Source: Ascarosepion bandense
Lineage: Eukaryota; Mollusca; Cephalopoda; Sepiida; Sepiidae
Assembly (NCBI GenBank): GCA_037127315.1
Contig: JBBBDQ010001186.1
Span: 1,812,501-1,876,500 of the forward strand
Direction: 5' to 3'
DNA length: 64,000 bases
Shown: positions 1 through 12,512 of the stretch, piece by piece
Layout of the letters: every line of letters begins with the position of its first letter
How positions within the stretch are numbered: the stretch's first letter is position 1
The notes under the pieces: generated by a model
What the model was told of the DNA's origin: nothing
What the model saw: the letters and a program-made list of their open reading frames with translations, nothing else
Database searches by the model: none
Position numbers and translations under genes: made by a program

Positions 1-1680
1 CTAACACTGTCCACTATTGTCATAAATGTTTAGATTTAAACTTTTTTCATAATTTAAACAATTTTAGAAGACAATCTCCCACTTGTTTCTGGAAGTGTTA
101 AGATTGTATGGTATAAAGCAATTTCTGAATAAGCAATAAGTTAGATTCACTATCAAAATCTTGGCTACAAATAAAGTACTCAGTAACTGAACTTTGAAGT
201 ATCACTTTAATCCATTGAATGATTCTGTCTTGTTACAGATACAAAACCTACCTTGTATATAGTTTTCTATATATGTATATTACGCTTGCTTCATGCCACT
301 CGTTCTGGAATGACTTAACATTGCAACCAAGTCCTTGATTCAGTACGAAGAAATAATAGAAAATGTCAAATTGTCTTTCATGATATAACAACTTATAATT
401 CTATCTGTGATTATAATAACTATTTCTAGGACTTAATAATAATATTTAGTTGATACCCATATTTATCATGGAAAGCTACAACTTTTTTTTACTAAGCTTA
501 CAATTAAAATAAATTCAGATAATCATTAATTTTATGCTGTAAATATTAAGTATAAAATAAAAATTTTGTTCAAATTTTCTGAGTTAGTTTTCGTTTGTCT
601 CTTAATGTTAGAAATAATACTAGGATATTTGACAAAAACAAAAGTTGGTTTAAAATTGATTGGCTCCCCGTGAAAAGCCTTATAATAGAGGAATCTATTT
701 CAGTCTTACCAAAAACTGTTTTCTTTGGATGAAGACCGGCTTTTGGTCCTGTTAGTTGCAGTTCATTTAATTTTTTTCACGATCTCTTGCATTCCACGTT
801 CTGGTGAATTATCAACTTTTTATTGCCTGTCAAAAAACAGAGGTAGCAAATCGTACGGCCCAGTATCTTTTTTTTATTTTACGTGGAAGAGACACATCAA
901 GACGGCTAACATAACCAGGATGGTGCAACTTTTAACGTTTGGTTTGCATATTTTAAATATGCTATTCCCTGCCTCATATAATATTTATCCTTCTCAAGTA
1001 ATGATTTCATTTTATCACTATCAATCTGAACTGTTTTATTTGACTCTTGTGAAAAATCTGCTGCCGTATAAAAATTTATGAAATTCTATTGACATGCTCA
1101 ATTATTCGCTGTACTTTTGACACAAATCTTTTTTTTTTGCATTGTATTTTCCCTTTTCCTTAAAATAGAAAGGCGTAATATACCGAGAAATATTGTTTAG
1201 TCCATCTTCAATGTTAAAATCAATAAGCAAAAACTTTACATCATTATTTATTTCATTTTTCAAATCAGCAGAAAAAATACTTCCTTCTCTATAGAATATA
1301 GTTCTCGTAAAAAAATGAACCAAAATAAGAGTAAAGCGATAATAAAACTTATTCATGGGCAGATTTATAACATTATTATGCTTTTAATTCTTGCCGATTT
1401 CGTGGGTGAAAAAACAAACCGAACAAAAACTTATCGAATTAATTCTGCTCTTATAAAAAAGTCAATTTTATAACGCTTATTATTCACATTTATGTAAAAG
1501 AAGAAATCACAATTTTGCTGGTACAATTTTTGATTTTGTTTTGCAGTTATGCATATTCATGCAGAATGTGTTTTCTATCATTTTAACCAAATGATCACGA
1601 CATCTCGAACATATAGTGTTTCATTATCACCATTTTACAATAAAGGACTTATTTTAAAATTGATAGATGTATGTAACTAT
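1..1680. other. AT-rich stretch with no supported gene
   Basis: No conserved domain, RNA gene or clear repeat is visible. The longest open frame (725-1081, plus) begins at TTG, has no recognisable domain and is interrupted on both sides, so it is not annotated as a gene. Confidence 0.6.
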
Positions 1681-1780
1681 AGGTGTGTAAATGATGAACG
1701 ATCAGAACTGAGTTTAACATGAAGCAGTACATCTCTTTAAAAGAGAAGTGTAGATCTAACCCAGATTTCCAGTGATAACT
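1681..1780 (+). repeat. Diverged dispersed direct repeat, copy 1
   Basis: This block resembles 2961-3060 in the same orientation. Shared words include GTTTAACATGAAGCA followed by CTCTTTAA and a later CAGTGATA, with indels between them. The copies start 1,280 bp apart. The family is not recognised; an old dispersed repeat is the simplest reading. Confidence 0.55.
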
Positions 1781-2834
1781 GCCGTTTCGATGAAAATGTT
1801 TGAATTATTTATCGAGATTATTGTGGAAAAAGACAAACGATTTATTTACTCCAACAAAGTCTAGTATAAGAAAACATTTCTAGAGTATTTAATGTCGATA
1901 GTGAATATAGAAACAAGCACATTTTTAGTTTTACAAGTTGGCGCTAAGACGTATAATGAAAAGTGTTTCTTTGTTTTCTTTAAATATTGATTGCACATTA
2001 TCTCAACTAAGCGAAGTTTTATGATTTAGGACCCCCCCTATTATACGTATTTATTTAAAAGAAGAAAATAGAAGCTTTTTAGAAGCTTACTAATTGCTTT
2101 ATTGATGATATCCCAATTTCAACCAAGCCAACTTTTCTAAGTTGAAGAATAAAAACCTTTTCATTTTACCTCCTGTTATGACATAATTTTGCATTCAGCA
2201 CAGTGATTTTCGTTTCCATTCGAACATCAACCGTATGTTTTATTATGTACTAATATGATTAAAATCTTTTCAAACTAGAGAAGAAAACGTTTCTTTGACG
2301 TATTAGCGAATTATACTGTGAGAGGATTTCAAGTGGGTATTAAACTGCACACAGTTAAAACTCTATTCGTCAGGTTTTGGTAAGTTGTATTTGTTGGTGT
2401 AGCGAATAAGAGTATTTTGCAGGTGCTAGCTGTCGAGTACGTATTGGTAAACTTTAGCTTTTGGGGAAAATACAGGAATTCGAATTAGTTTGTTGTAATT
2501 CGCTCAAGTGTTAAACTGTGTCTCATATTGCCACTTTTTTACGTATTGATAAAAGTAGTTTCTTTATTGTATAATTTTCTCTATTATTAATGTGATTATC
2601 AAGCGTTTCTTTTTAGGTTCTGAATGATGTTGGCTGCAAAAACGTCGGCCTCATATGTGTGGTATGTTAGTAACTAATGTTTCATGCGTCTGCATATGCA
2701 CATTACTATCTGCTGCAAATCTATGCAAGCCAACTGACGAATGTATGCGTTAGCATTTTAGCGGGCTGCTAATAAGCACTAACGTGAATTTGTGGGTGTT
2801 ATAAAAGTTCTGGCCAATGGTTTGGGCGTTCACC

Positions 2835-2849
2835 GGGTCACAGTGACCT
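2835..2849. promoter_or_regulatory. Nuclear-receptor-like inverted repeat (IR3)
   Basis: GGGTCA, a 3-base spacer CAG, then TGACCT. This matches the arrangement of a steroid/estrogen-receptor response element (AGGTCA-n3-TGACCT) with one base different in the left half-site. An E-box CACGTG lies about 30 bp downstream (2878-2883), in a locally GC-richer patch. No adjacent gene is visible, so function is unsupported; it could be chance or part of an old repeat. Confidence 0.3.
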
Positions 2850-2960
2850 CCAGAGCCTGCTGCACTTTAACTGAAACCACGTGATCTGCAAATCACACTC
2901 GCATGTAAATGTATATCCCTATGGATATGTGTGTGTGTTTGTAGATTCATGGATGTATAT

Positions 2961-3060
2961 ATGTCTGTAATTTATGAATGATCAAAACTGTGTTTAACAT
3001 GAAGCAATTCTTCTCTTTAAAGGACACTTGTACCTTGACACTCAGTGATAGACAAAGTTT
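2961..3060 (+). repeat. Diverged dispersed direct repeat, copy 2
   Basis: Second copy of the block at 1681-1780, same orientation, with scattered substitutions and indels. Confidence 0.55.
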
Positions 3061-6000
3061 GCTGAAAAATAAAAAGTAAGATTTGATATTAGTGTCTTCT
3101 CTCAAATACATTTATACTTACATTTTTACATTCTTTTATATTGGGTGGGGAGGGGTAAAACAGAACACCCGGTTAAGTAAAAAAAAACAATAATTATAAA
3201 AGTATAGCCTTCAGATTTTTATAGAAACTGATCAATAAAAATCATTGCATTTTAAAATGAAACCAAATTTTCCGCCTTAGTTCTTATTGGTTAAACAGTC
3301 ATTTTTTATATTGAATTTATTTCTACAAAATTTGAAATATGAATTCTTCATTTGTTTTTTTAATATATCTTAACCTTGCCGATTAAGAATTAAATAACAA
3401 ATCAAGACAAGTTCAATAAAATCATTCCCATTCTTTATCGTTAGGAAAAATCGTTACGCTTTCATAGTTTGCGAACAGCTGTTTACTTCCCTTGAGCTAA
3501 ATCTTCGATCCTATGACTATTGGATAAAAATGATTACAGTATGTTATTTGAATTGAGCGTTATCGCAAAATATAAAAATAAAACGTCTGATGATATTCTT
3601 ATCAAGAAATAGCACAAGTTTTTTCGATTTTTTTTTCAGTAAAGTCCAGGTAAATGATATAATTTCGAAATGTATGCCGAGAATTCGGCAAACTGACTAT
3701 AAAAAACTATTGCACTTAAGCTGTATCAACTGATAGTTATAAAAAAAAGTATCAAGATTTCAATAAATTCAAATTTAATTTATTTTTTAAACTGTTTATT
3801 CTCTAAATCTCTAAAAGTAATGTAATGTGTTTGTTTTTTGTTTCGTTTTTTTTTTTTTTTTGCTCTTTCCCATCTCAAAATATCAATGCAATTTTCACGT
3901 TGAACGAAATTAAAGGTGATCCAAAATCTCATTTCTTAATTGTTTAAGACAGAACAGGTAACGCAAAACGCGTATGTGCAATATTTTTGAGAACATTATT
4001 ATGCCAACATATGCCACCAACTGAAAATTGTGATGACAAACTTTTAGAATGAATCAGTTTTTTTTATTGAAGCTAGCATCACGAATTATCATTGCATTGT
4101 AATATTTTAAGTTTATTATGAATGTGTACATAGAAGATGATTACTAACTACCAACCCATGAAGTTGTCAACTATATCACTCATATATCAGAATTCTGATG
4201 TTTTTTAATGAAGTTTTATGAAAAGTTACGGTTTTTAAAAAGAAAGAAGAAAGCAAAGTTTCAGAATTTAAAAAAATTAAAACATTTTAATTTTGCTCCC
4301 ATCACTGATTGTAGCTATTTGTAAAAGCAATAAATGATACATATCATTATTGTGATAGGTGAAATACAAAAATCGAAAATTAACGGTTTCTATTTAACAT
4401 TTCCTGTATAGAAATACCTATTGGTCAAGAAGCATCACGATTGCATATAAATGACTTCTATTTTAAGAAGGTAACTCATTGCGTTTGAAAGAAATTATAT
4501 ACAGTAATTAAATTTTTTTGTATGTAAAATAAAACTTGAACTGTGTTATCTATTGGGGAAAAAGACAACGTGTGTTATATGTAAACCGCTTGACTGTAAT
4601 TTCAAATGGCTGAATATTTAAAACGTATGTCTGTTTCAAATCTTCAAGGTTTACTGTGAAAGTATGTGTAATCCTCCTTGGGTTGAAGTTCTTGTTTTTT
4701 CTCCCTCCAGGCTCTATTTATTGTAACTTCTTGAAGTTTTATCATATTTAATATCATTGCTTTTTAATGTGATTGTTCGCAATTTTTTTTTTCTTTTAAA
4801 TGTATATATTTCTATAATTAGTAGTTGTGGATTTCGTGTCGATGTAGAAGCCATAGTGCTTGTCAGCCTGTAAAAAGTCTGTTAACTGCGGATTTAGAAA
4901 ACTGCAAAATAAGCAGGAAAGAGAAGCCGAAAACTAACGGTGCACTCTGTTGACATTGGAGTGCAATGAGATATTGAGCGAAGAAAATTGAACTGGAGAA
5001 AAATCCTTTAGAAAAACAATTTAAAAGAGTTGGACATTTCATCTAACTAGCATAAATAATATACGTTTAAATAATTTTCTAAACGGTATACAAGTTTCAA
5101 CAGAAGATCATAAGCTATTAACAAGAGTCACCAGTCTAAAAGGAATATAATTATTTATTATACTTCTCAGCCTGGTACACGTCCACAGTTAAGGAAAAAC
5201 CAGTGAAGAGGGCCTGAAGTCAACTACTTTAGCGAAGGGATCTACGATACAAGTTTGCCAACTATCACGCTGCGTCTTACTGTGAACAGATTGTAAAACT
5301 TTTACTCTTTCGGGCATCGAATTTATTAAATTTACCTTCTTTTCTCGCATGAAATATCCGATCGGGCTGCATTGGAAGTAAAAAGCATTTATACATAGAA
5401 ATTTTATCGACATTTTACTTATGACCAAAATTACACTGACTTATTAAAAGATTAATACCAGAAAATGGATTTGACTATGAGAGTTGCTTATTTATTACAC
5501 TTTTGTAACTGCCATTATTAAGTACCTAGTTGTATGGTGTGGAAATTCATCGTTCATTTTATACTACTATTTTTGTCCATATAACTTCCTTTGAATACAG
5601 AGAAAAATACCAACTGCAAAATTGGTATTATTTACGCACCCTGAAAGCATTAAGAACAATATCTTCCCAATTATTCTCAAAACTAACAATCTCCTATGTT
5701 TGATAATGGGTCTTCTAACGATTCACGTAAAATTCTTCAGCCTTAGAAAATTAAACAGATAAGAACTTGTCTGAAAAAAAAATGTCAATATTTCAAAAGT
5801 AGAAATATATGTCCACCATTCCTGTTGCTCACTGCTTTCTTTGCTAGATGTTGACCGTAGAAAAAGTGACACCCTTTTGCTTGTTCTACCCAAATAATCC
5901 ATGTAATGGAAATATCGTACTGTTGTTGAGTTCGGCAGGCTGCCATTTTGCAACGTATTTTTTCTTTTTTCAGTTTCCCTTCACATTGCACTGAGACACT

Positions 6001-6230
6001 TCTCTAGTGACCCAGATCGACATGAGCAAAATACAATGTTTCCCTTTTTTCTCCCATTGATGAATTCTGATATCATGCATTTCACAGTTGAAAATTTTAT
6101 TCCTATTTTATTGAATTTATTTGACATTGATTTATTTCACCTTTGGATTGGCCAACTGTACACTGCTATTCATGAAGTGATTGTGTAGTTATTTCTCTCG
6201 TGTTTGTTTCAAAACTAAGTAATCGTCAAA
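3061..6230. other. AT-rich stretch with no supported gene
   Basis: Homopolymer T/A runs and ordinary AT-rich sequence. Short minus-strand open frames at 5189-5428 and 5723-5991 show no recognisable motif and are shorter than expected for real exons with start and stop. Confidence 0.55.
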
Positions 6231-6317
6231 AACTAAGCTCAGAGGTAGAATCGCCGACTGACGCCAATTCGGTCGGGTTTCAAACCTGGGTAAAAAGCAA
6301 TCGGATGTCTAACCGTA

Positions 6318-6342
6318 CTGATGAGCTGTGATACAGCGAAAC
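6318..6342 (+). ncRNA. Hammerhead-ribozyme-like core
   Basis: CTGATGA (6318-6324) is followed by GCTGT, loop GAT, ACAGC (a perfect 5-bp stem, 6325-6337) and GAAAC (6338-6342). This is the order of a hammerhead catalytic core: CUGANGA, stem II starting G-C, then GAAA. Stems I and III and an NUH cleavage site are not convincingly formed in this copy: the bases before CTGATGA find no good partner downstream. It may be a decayed ribozyme or a chance match fixed in a SINE family. Confidence 0.4.
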
Positions 6343-6358
6343 AGATCTATCTTCGGAT

Positions 6359-6361
<3 letters not shown>

Positions 6362-6397
<36 letters not shown>
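6362..6397. repeat. (TA)n microsatellite, SINE tail
   Basis: Uninterrupted TA dinucleotides directly after GGATGAC; probably the simple-repeat tail of the SINE. Confidence 0.9.
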
Positions 6398-6401
<4 letters not shown>

Positions 6402-7512
6402 CTGCCTTTGCATAAACTTAGAATTTTTGTTAATCAGGTATCCAGTGAAACTTTGATTGTTTTAAAATTTGAATTGTTACATGAAATTTGGTATTAATAA
6501 AAGAGAGATATATACACGCCTTTTTTTTATTAATATAGTATTGTTATTAGTTGTTATGCAGTATGATAATGCTTTTCAACAAATACAATCCGTGAAAAAG
6601 AAATGTCTACTATGAATGTTACAGTCAAAATAAATAATAGTAAAATAGTGCTTTCAACTGACTCTGGCTAGGACTGAATAGCTACAGTAACTAGATGAAG
6701 GAATTTTACAGCTAGGATTGAATGAGTAAATTTTGATAATCGTTAATTTACAGCAAGTCATTCGGTGGGTCATTTTGTATATGCCAATTATTTAAGACTT
6801 TTTCGTTAGAAACATTTTGACTATGACATACATAGGTGCATAATTAATACTTGAAATATACGGATGTAAAGCTATAAATTCAGTGTTGTTTAAAAAAAAT
6901 ATATTTTTAAATGCTTGCCAGCTATGGACATAAAAAATAACAATAGTAGTCTTCCTTCTAACAAAACCTATCGATAAAAATCCGACTCATTTCTTTGGTT
7001 TTCGATAGATTTCAACTTAATTCTTTTAATTAAATTTAGTAACTGGAAAATAGTTTTACTCGTCAGTATATTTAAAAATGAGTCAATCATTGTTAAATAT
7101 TAAAAATGTGTAGGCTTTCATTAATTTTGTTAGTGAAATATTTTGAAAAATTAATCTATTAAATGCTTGTGACTGCGTAGTGTATCGTATTTCTCTTTCT
7201 CGTCATTGATCGTTGTTAGAATTCAGGTTAAAAGTTGCCTTTTGAAGACAGGCATGAATTCTCCACTTGGAAAATTCGTGTAATCCTATCGCTCATTTCT
7301 TCTTAATAGCTTTACCCGACGAAGCTACCTTTTCGGCAGGACATAGAACTCGCCGATTTCATCACTTGCAATAGGGATGCAATAGTAAATAAGGTCACCT
7401 ACCAAACACAATATAAATGACCAATATCTAGCTATCTCGAGGCAAAGTAAATGCTCATAGACTCAAACACACATACATATAAGGAAGCCTCTTTCTCTCG
7501 CGTGCTCTTTTT
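6398..7512. other. AT-rich stretch with no supported gene
   Basis: No motif, repeat or credible open frame seen. Confidence 0.55.
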
Positions 7513-7538
7513 CACACACACACACACGCACACACACG
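7513..7538. repeat. (CA)n microsatellite
   Basis: CA dinucleotides with one CG interruption. They generate the cysteine/valine-rich minus-strand frame here, which is not a gene. Confidence 0.85.
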
Positions 7539-7914
7539 TATATGTGTGCATGCGCACACCCAACAATTTTTTAAACTCTTCATAAAAAATGAGTACCACT
7601 GTACGTGTAAGTCTTGAGGGCAACCTTATCGTTTTTATGGTGCATTAATGCGTGATAAACCCTGTTGTTTGGGACGCGCTTCTGATTCCAGACATCCTTT
7701 ATAAAATATAAAAATTTGTTATTGATTTCGGGGAGAAAGTAAGCAATTTTATCAAGTTCAACGTCAATGCTAAATGATGCTTTAGTTTTTAAATAGCTTT
7801 CTGAATTTCCTCATCAATAAGTTCGTTATCGTTTATGTTTGGAGACGGACTTTGTAAGGATTGGATGTATATTAGCACATGTTCTATTTCTGTTGTGTGA
7901 AATGTGATTCAAAT

Positions 7915-7950
7915 TTATATATATATATGAGAGAGTGAGAGAGGGTGTGT
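7915..7950. repeat. Compound (TA)n(GA)n(GT)n tract
   Basis: Short TA run followed by GAGAGAGTGAGAGAGG and GTGTGTGTGG. Similar TA-GA tracts border the mariners at 37.98 and 50.66 kb. Confidence 0.7.
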
Positions 7951-8086
7951 GTGGAGATGATGAGACAGTGGAAAATCTTATAAACGAGTTTTTTAACAGC
8001 ATCTTCAAGACAGAATAAGAGAGAAAAAGGTGTAGGGAAATGCGTTGGGATTTTAGCCACGCACACACGCGCGCACACACATTGCG

Positions 8087-8932
8087 ATGAGTAAATTTTC
8101 GGAATTTCACCCTCCCTATTTCGCGCATGCGCCTCGCTTATTTATGAATCTACAGTGTAGTAGGGTCAATTGGGCACCATCTGTGAAAAAAAAACTCTAT
8201 TACACAAGGAATTTGAAAACTGCATGCTGTACTGCATTCGCACCGGAAGCACCAATACGATCCTTTCAGAGTGTTTGGGTTTGGGTGTCAATTTAAGGAA
8301 AGTTCAGAGTATTCGGAAAGATTTGAATGAGTTTGATGGTGATTACGAAGGTGTTTGGTTAGATCACTAGTGATGGCGACGTTATGCCTCCATTTATTTT
8401 CCCACAGTGCCTCAGACTCAACACGGAGGCCTACATCAAATAACTTGAAGAGGTAGTACTGCCTTGATTTAAGAGGGTGGTAGCTGAAAGACCATGTGCC
8501 TGCCAGCAGGACTTTGAACCATGCCACACAAGCAGGAGACTCCAGTTGTGGCTGTCAGACAATTTTTGCGATTACATCACTCCTTACATCTTACCACCTA
8601 ACTCTCCAAATTACAATATCTGATTATTATGCATGAAAAACAGTTGAACGCGAGACCAACAAAACTCTTTGTCACACAAAAAATGAACTGAAGGCAAGAA
8701 TTACGGCAGCATTTACCAACTTAAACAAGGAGATAGTTCAAAAGAATTGCAGGAAATTCCGAAGCCGCCTGGAGGCTATGGTTGAAGCCAATGGTGATTT
8801 TATTTTATTATTATTCTACTATTTAATGACAAAATGTTTTTGTGTAATTTTAATAAATATATCTGTTAAAATGAGATGTCAGTGTTGTTTTCATTTTAGT
8901 GTAATTTAGATGACAATTCATTTATCGCTCTT
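8087..8932 (+). mobile_element. Internally deleted mariner (DD37D/maT-like), copy 1
   Basis: The right end (about 8898-8932) is, in reverse complement, the same terminal sequence as the left end of the reverse copy at 37101. The body carries mariner transposase remnants in broken frames. An HTH-like piece (8239-8358) reads IRTGSTNTILSECL and then VNLRKVQSIRKDL. The catalytic-domain 3' half (8370-8800) holds the block around SAPCHTS and the C-terminal TKDELKARI-type segment. At about 8345-8375 the HTH part is joined directly to the segment around the TSDGD motif, so the first catalytic aspartate region is missing. Length is about 0.85 kb against about 1.3 kb for full mariners. It is non-autonomous and a pseudogene. 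Confidence 0.75.
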
Positions 8933-11486
8933 TCTCTGTGTAGAAATGTATGTATTAGTTATTTTTCAGTTGTTGTTGTTGCTAAAAGAAATGTTAACAA
9001 TAGAATAAAATGTTTAACATCCAACTGATTTTTACATAATCATCTTACATACCTTGTTTCGGATATTTCATATCAATTATTTTATTATATATAAACTGGA
9101 TTGACATGTCGTAATATTTATTTTATTATATATAAACTGGATTGACATGTCGCAAACCCATCCAATCCAGACGAAGCCAGGAACCTTATATGCCTGGAAG
9201 AACTCTTAGAATATGACGCTCTTTGTTGATGGGTATCTCCATTATTTTTCTCTCATTCTTTCTGAAAAGGTGGTTTCTTTTGATAATGAAATCTATTTCT
9301 TAAAAAGATTCATATATAATGAAAATAATTTTTATAAAATGATAGATTACACCGTTACACGTAAGAAAGTGAATCAATGAAGCGATCATATAACACTGTA
9401 GTTTCATCGAGTAGGTCAGTTTTGATTTCTTGTCAAGTTCTGATTGACGTAGTAAAAAAGAAATATTAATTAAATGTTCACATGAGAGACCTATGTGACA
9501 AAAAGAACACTGTTCCGGTTTGAGAAAATAACATTTTGGTGGAACTAGGTTTATTAATACTTAAACTGAAACTTCGAATTCCACTTGAAAAATAATCTTT
9601 ACTTCAATTATTCAGTTTTAACTTGATAATTGCTTTTAAATAATTTTATGTGTGAAGAGGAACTAAAAACTTTAAATGACATAAAATTGTAAATAATGAT
9701 AGTATCTCCAAAATTTATCTTTACCGATTTTTAAGAGGATAACAAAATCATCTTATTTTATATATTTTTATATTATTTTATCCTTTTTGAGTCATGTAAC
9801 TTTTAAAAAAATCTCGTTACTTTTTAATGCCTTAAAAAATTATTTTGTGGTCGAATTATGTTGTCTCTTTTATGTTATTATATAAAATTTGGATCAATAT
9901 TCATTTAGCTCAAAAACTACGTATTTTTATGTAGTTTGTTACAATAGGATATAACAATGACCCACTTTTTCAGTTTATCAAAGCTTATGTTTGCTTGCTT
10001 TAAATGTAGGGTATATTCTGAACTAGGAATTCAAAACAGTCCAAGTGCTTTTTTAAAAAAAATTAATGTCTCAAATGTTACACTTATTACGCATCACTAT
10101 ATTAATTATTTTACAGCCATGTAAATCAGATATGACTCTTGATCTTTTGAAATGTAACTCAGTAAAATTTTACTTAGGTTTGATTGAAGTAAATTATTGT
10201 TGTCATATTTTTACAACGTAACTTTTCATTGTTTGCTCTACCTGAATAAAATTATTTTCCTTCTTCTTTGCAACTTAACTGAATTAAAAGGTATTAGGCA
10301 TTGGTTTCCATGAAAATCGTTAAAATTAATGAGTCCACTGATGATCAATTTGTAACTAATTTGCTTTCTAGTAAGCTAGTTGGACTCTATATGTTTTTAT
10401 TTCGTACTGGAAGTTCTAAAATGTTCTCCCAACAATACAACAACAATCACTCATGGTGTTGGAATGAAATCCTAGGCATTGCTTCAACATTTCGCGATAC
10501 CACTTATATCTTTACCAGAGAGCGTGAAGGTCACACCCAAGTCTAGAATGAAACAGGTTACTATTCAACAGGAAATATGTTGCTTCAGCACCCCTTGTTC
10601 TCACAGTCCAGATTTCATTATAAGACTATTAGTTCAGAACTTTTCTTTTTTTTTTATTATTCGATCGGCTAAAGATGCAATTTCAGATTAACACACGATT
10701 CTCATTTACACACTGTTGCTTTCACGGAAATAGGCTTGCTTTTAGAGTTTTACTCTGGTTGCAGAATTCAATATTAGTGAAGAAAGATTGTTTTTATTGG
10801 AACTTTGCAATAATCTTTAGTGACATCTGGTTTGTGTGCTTACATGTAATTAAGTTGTTTTATTGAAAATTATGAATAAGTAAAATAGAAGATATTAAGA
10901 TTACATCTGGTTGATGGTAAAGGAATATTCCGTTGAATTCCTTATAAAGTTCTATATTAGTAGGCAAATTTCATGTTAGCTTTCTATATGTGAAGGCTTT
11001 TTACTCCGTACCATTATAATCGTAATCTTACCTTTGTTTGTTGATACTCTAAACAGTTTTCAGTGTCAACTGATTTTCCTTTATAATGTTCAGTTTATTT
11101 TCGGTGATTTATCCGCACGCCCACTCTACTTTTATATGACACAAGATCCTGCATTTTGTGTTGTTGGTAACATTTTACACCCAACCTTGTATATTCTTAA
11201 GGAGATTTCTCAACTGGAGCTAGTTTAGTTATGTCGTAGTATTTAATGGTCTTTGCGAAATTGAAACAATTATGTCGCAAATATTTATTTTTAATCTAAT
11301 TATCCTGACTTATTCTTTTGTAAATCTGTTCGCTCTGCCTTTCAAACGGTTATTATAATCAGAAAAGTAGACTATCATTGGTATTTCCTCCAGTGTAAGG
11401 ACAGAAAAAGAGCTGTTCACCAGAATATAGATTTCATTTCATCGTGAAAAGAACGAATTTCGAGATGTATGCTCGTTCCTCTCAGT
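8933..11486. other. AT-rich stretch, mostly featureless
   Basis: Contains one 41-bp tandem duplication (9078-9156). Plus-strand open frames at 10301-10546, 10479-10691 and 11034-11228 overlap in different frames, lack motifs and are not supported as genes. Confidence 0.55.
9078..9156 (+). repeat. 41-bp tandem duplication
   Basis: Two adjacent near-identical units, each containing AAACTGGATTGACATGTCG, offset by 41 bases. Confidence 0.85.
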
Positions 11487-11488
11487 TA

Positions 11489-12466
11489 GGTATCCCTACT
11501 CATTTTGGATAAATTTTTAAAAATAAAAAAATACTTGAAACTTTTATTTTAGTTTTAATTGAAAGCTAAATGATTAAATTTGCTATTTCCAGTAAACAAA
11601 ATACGCTGATGTATTCCAAACAAAAATTATATTAATTGGGATCTAAAGTTTTGAGATTTCGTTTAATTTTTAAATTTTTCAGCCATTTTTGAGCGATCGA
11701 CATATTTGTAAACAAAAGTTAATTCTCGATTTTAAAAATCTTGTAAAAATAAAATATACATCAGCGACACATTATTTTTGGACAACTGGCAAATCTAATG
11801 TTAAATTAATTCTGATTTACACAAGTACTACTTATTTATGGCATGAAATTTAGAATAAAACTATTTCTTAATCACAGAGTTGAACGTTTTGACATGTCCG
11901 CCGTGTTGAGAGCTCGCTAAATGTGGGATAAGTGTATGGTGATAAATAAAATAATTGTACAATTTTTTCCGGTAAGGGTAAGAAACCGTGAAACACATGA
12001 CATTTAATGTACACATAGAAACTACCATATCAAACAAAATTCAAATATATAAAAAACACATAAAAAAACATTGAAAATTATTTTAAAAATACGATGGCTA
12101 GATGATTTGTATTAAACTTTTCAACTTTCGATTAGTAAATATAGTCTTCGCTTTATAACCTACCAGCCTAATGTCTACAAGTCTTGGAAATATTTAAAAA
12201 AATATTTTTAAAATTTTATAAATTATTATGATTAATGAAAACAATTCTTTTAAAATGTCATTATTAATCGAACTTTTTTTTTCTTAAGACTATAATGTAT
12301 GAAATGTATATTATTTATTAAAACAATTAAAAGCTTATCTAATTTAATAATGTCATAATTTTATTTCATTTTTTATTTTACTATTCGGATTAAATTTTCG
12401 GCAAAATGGGCTAAATGGTTTAAAAGATAATCCATGATTTACATTTTATATATATACATATATACA

Positions 12467-12512
<46 letters not shown>

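Larger units (their letters stand above)
6234..6397 (+). mobile_element. tRNA-derived SINE with hammerhead-like tail and (TA)n end
   Basis: The head contains an A-box-like AGCTCAGAGGTAGAATC (6236-6252) and a B-box-like GGTTTCAAACC (6276-6286), spaced as in a tRNA-type RNA polymerase III promoter. The body continues through a block shared with the minus strand of 38015-38083, including an identical 27-nt stretch (6318-6344), and ends GGATGAC followed by (TA)n. Head, body and simple-repeat tail are the usual SINE layout. The exact 5' edge and target duplications were not resolved, partly because the tail is a microsatellite. The family is not named with confidence. Confidence 0.65.

Noticed and set aside
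725..1081. 118-residue plus-strand open frame
   Set aside because: Starts with TTG, hydrophobic low-complexity composition from AT-rich DNA, no domain recognised.
5189..5991. Short minus-strand open frames (79, 76 and 68 residues)
   Set aside because: Overlapping frames, no motif, no splice or start context that could decide between them.
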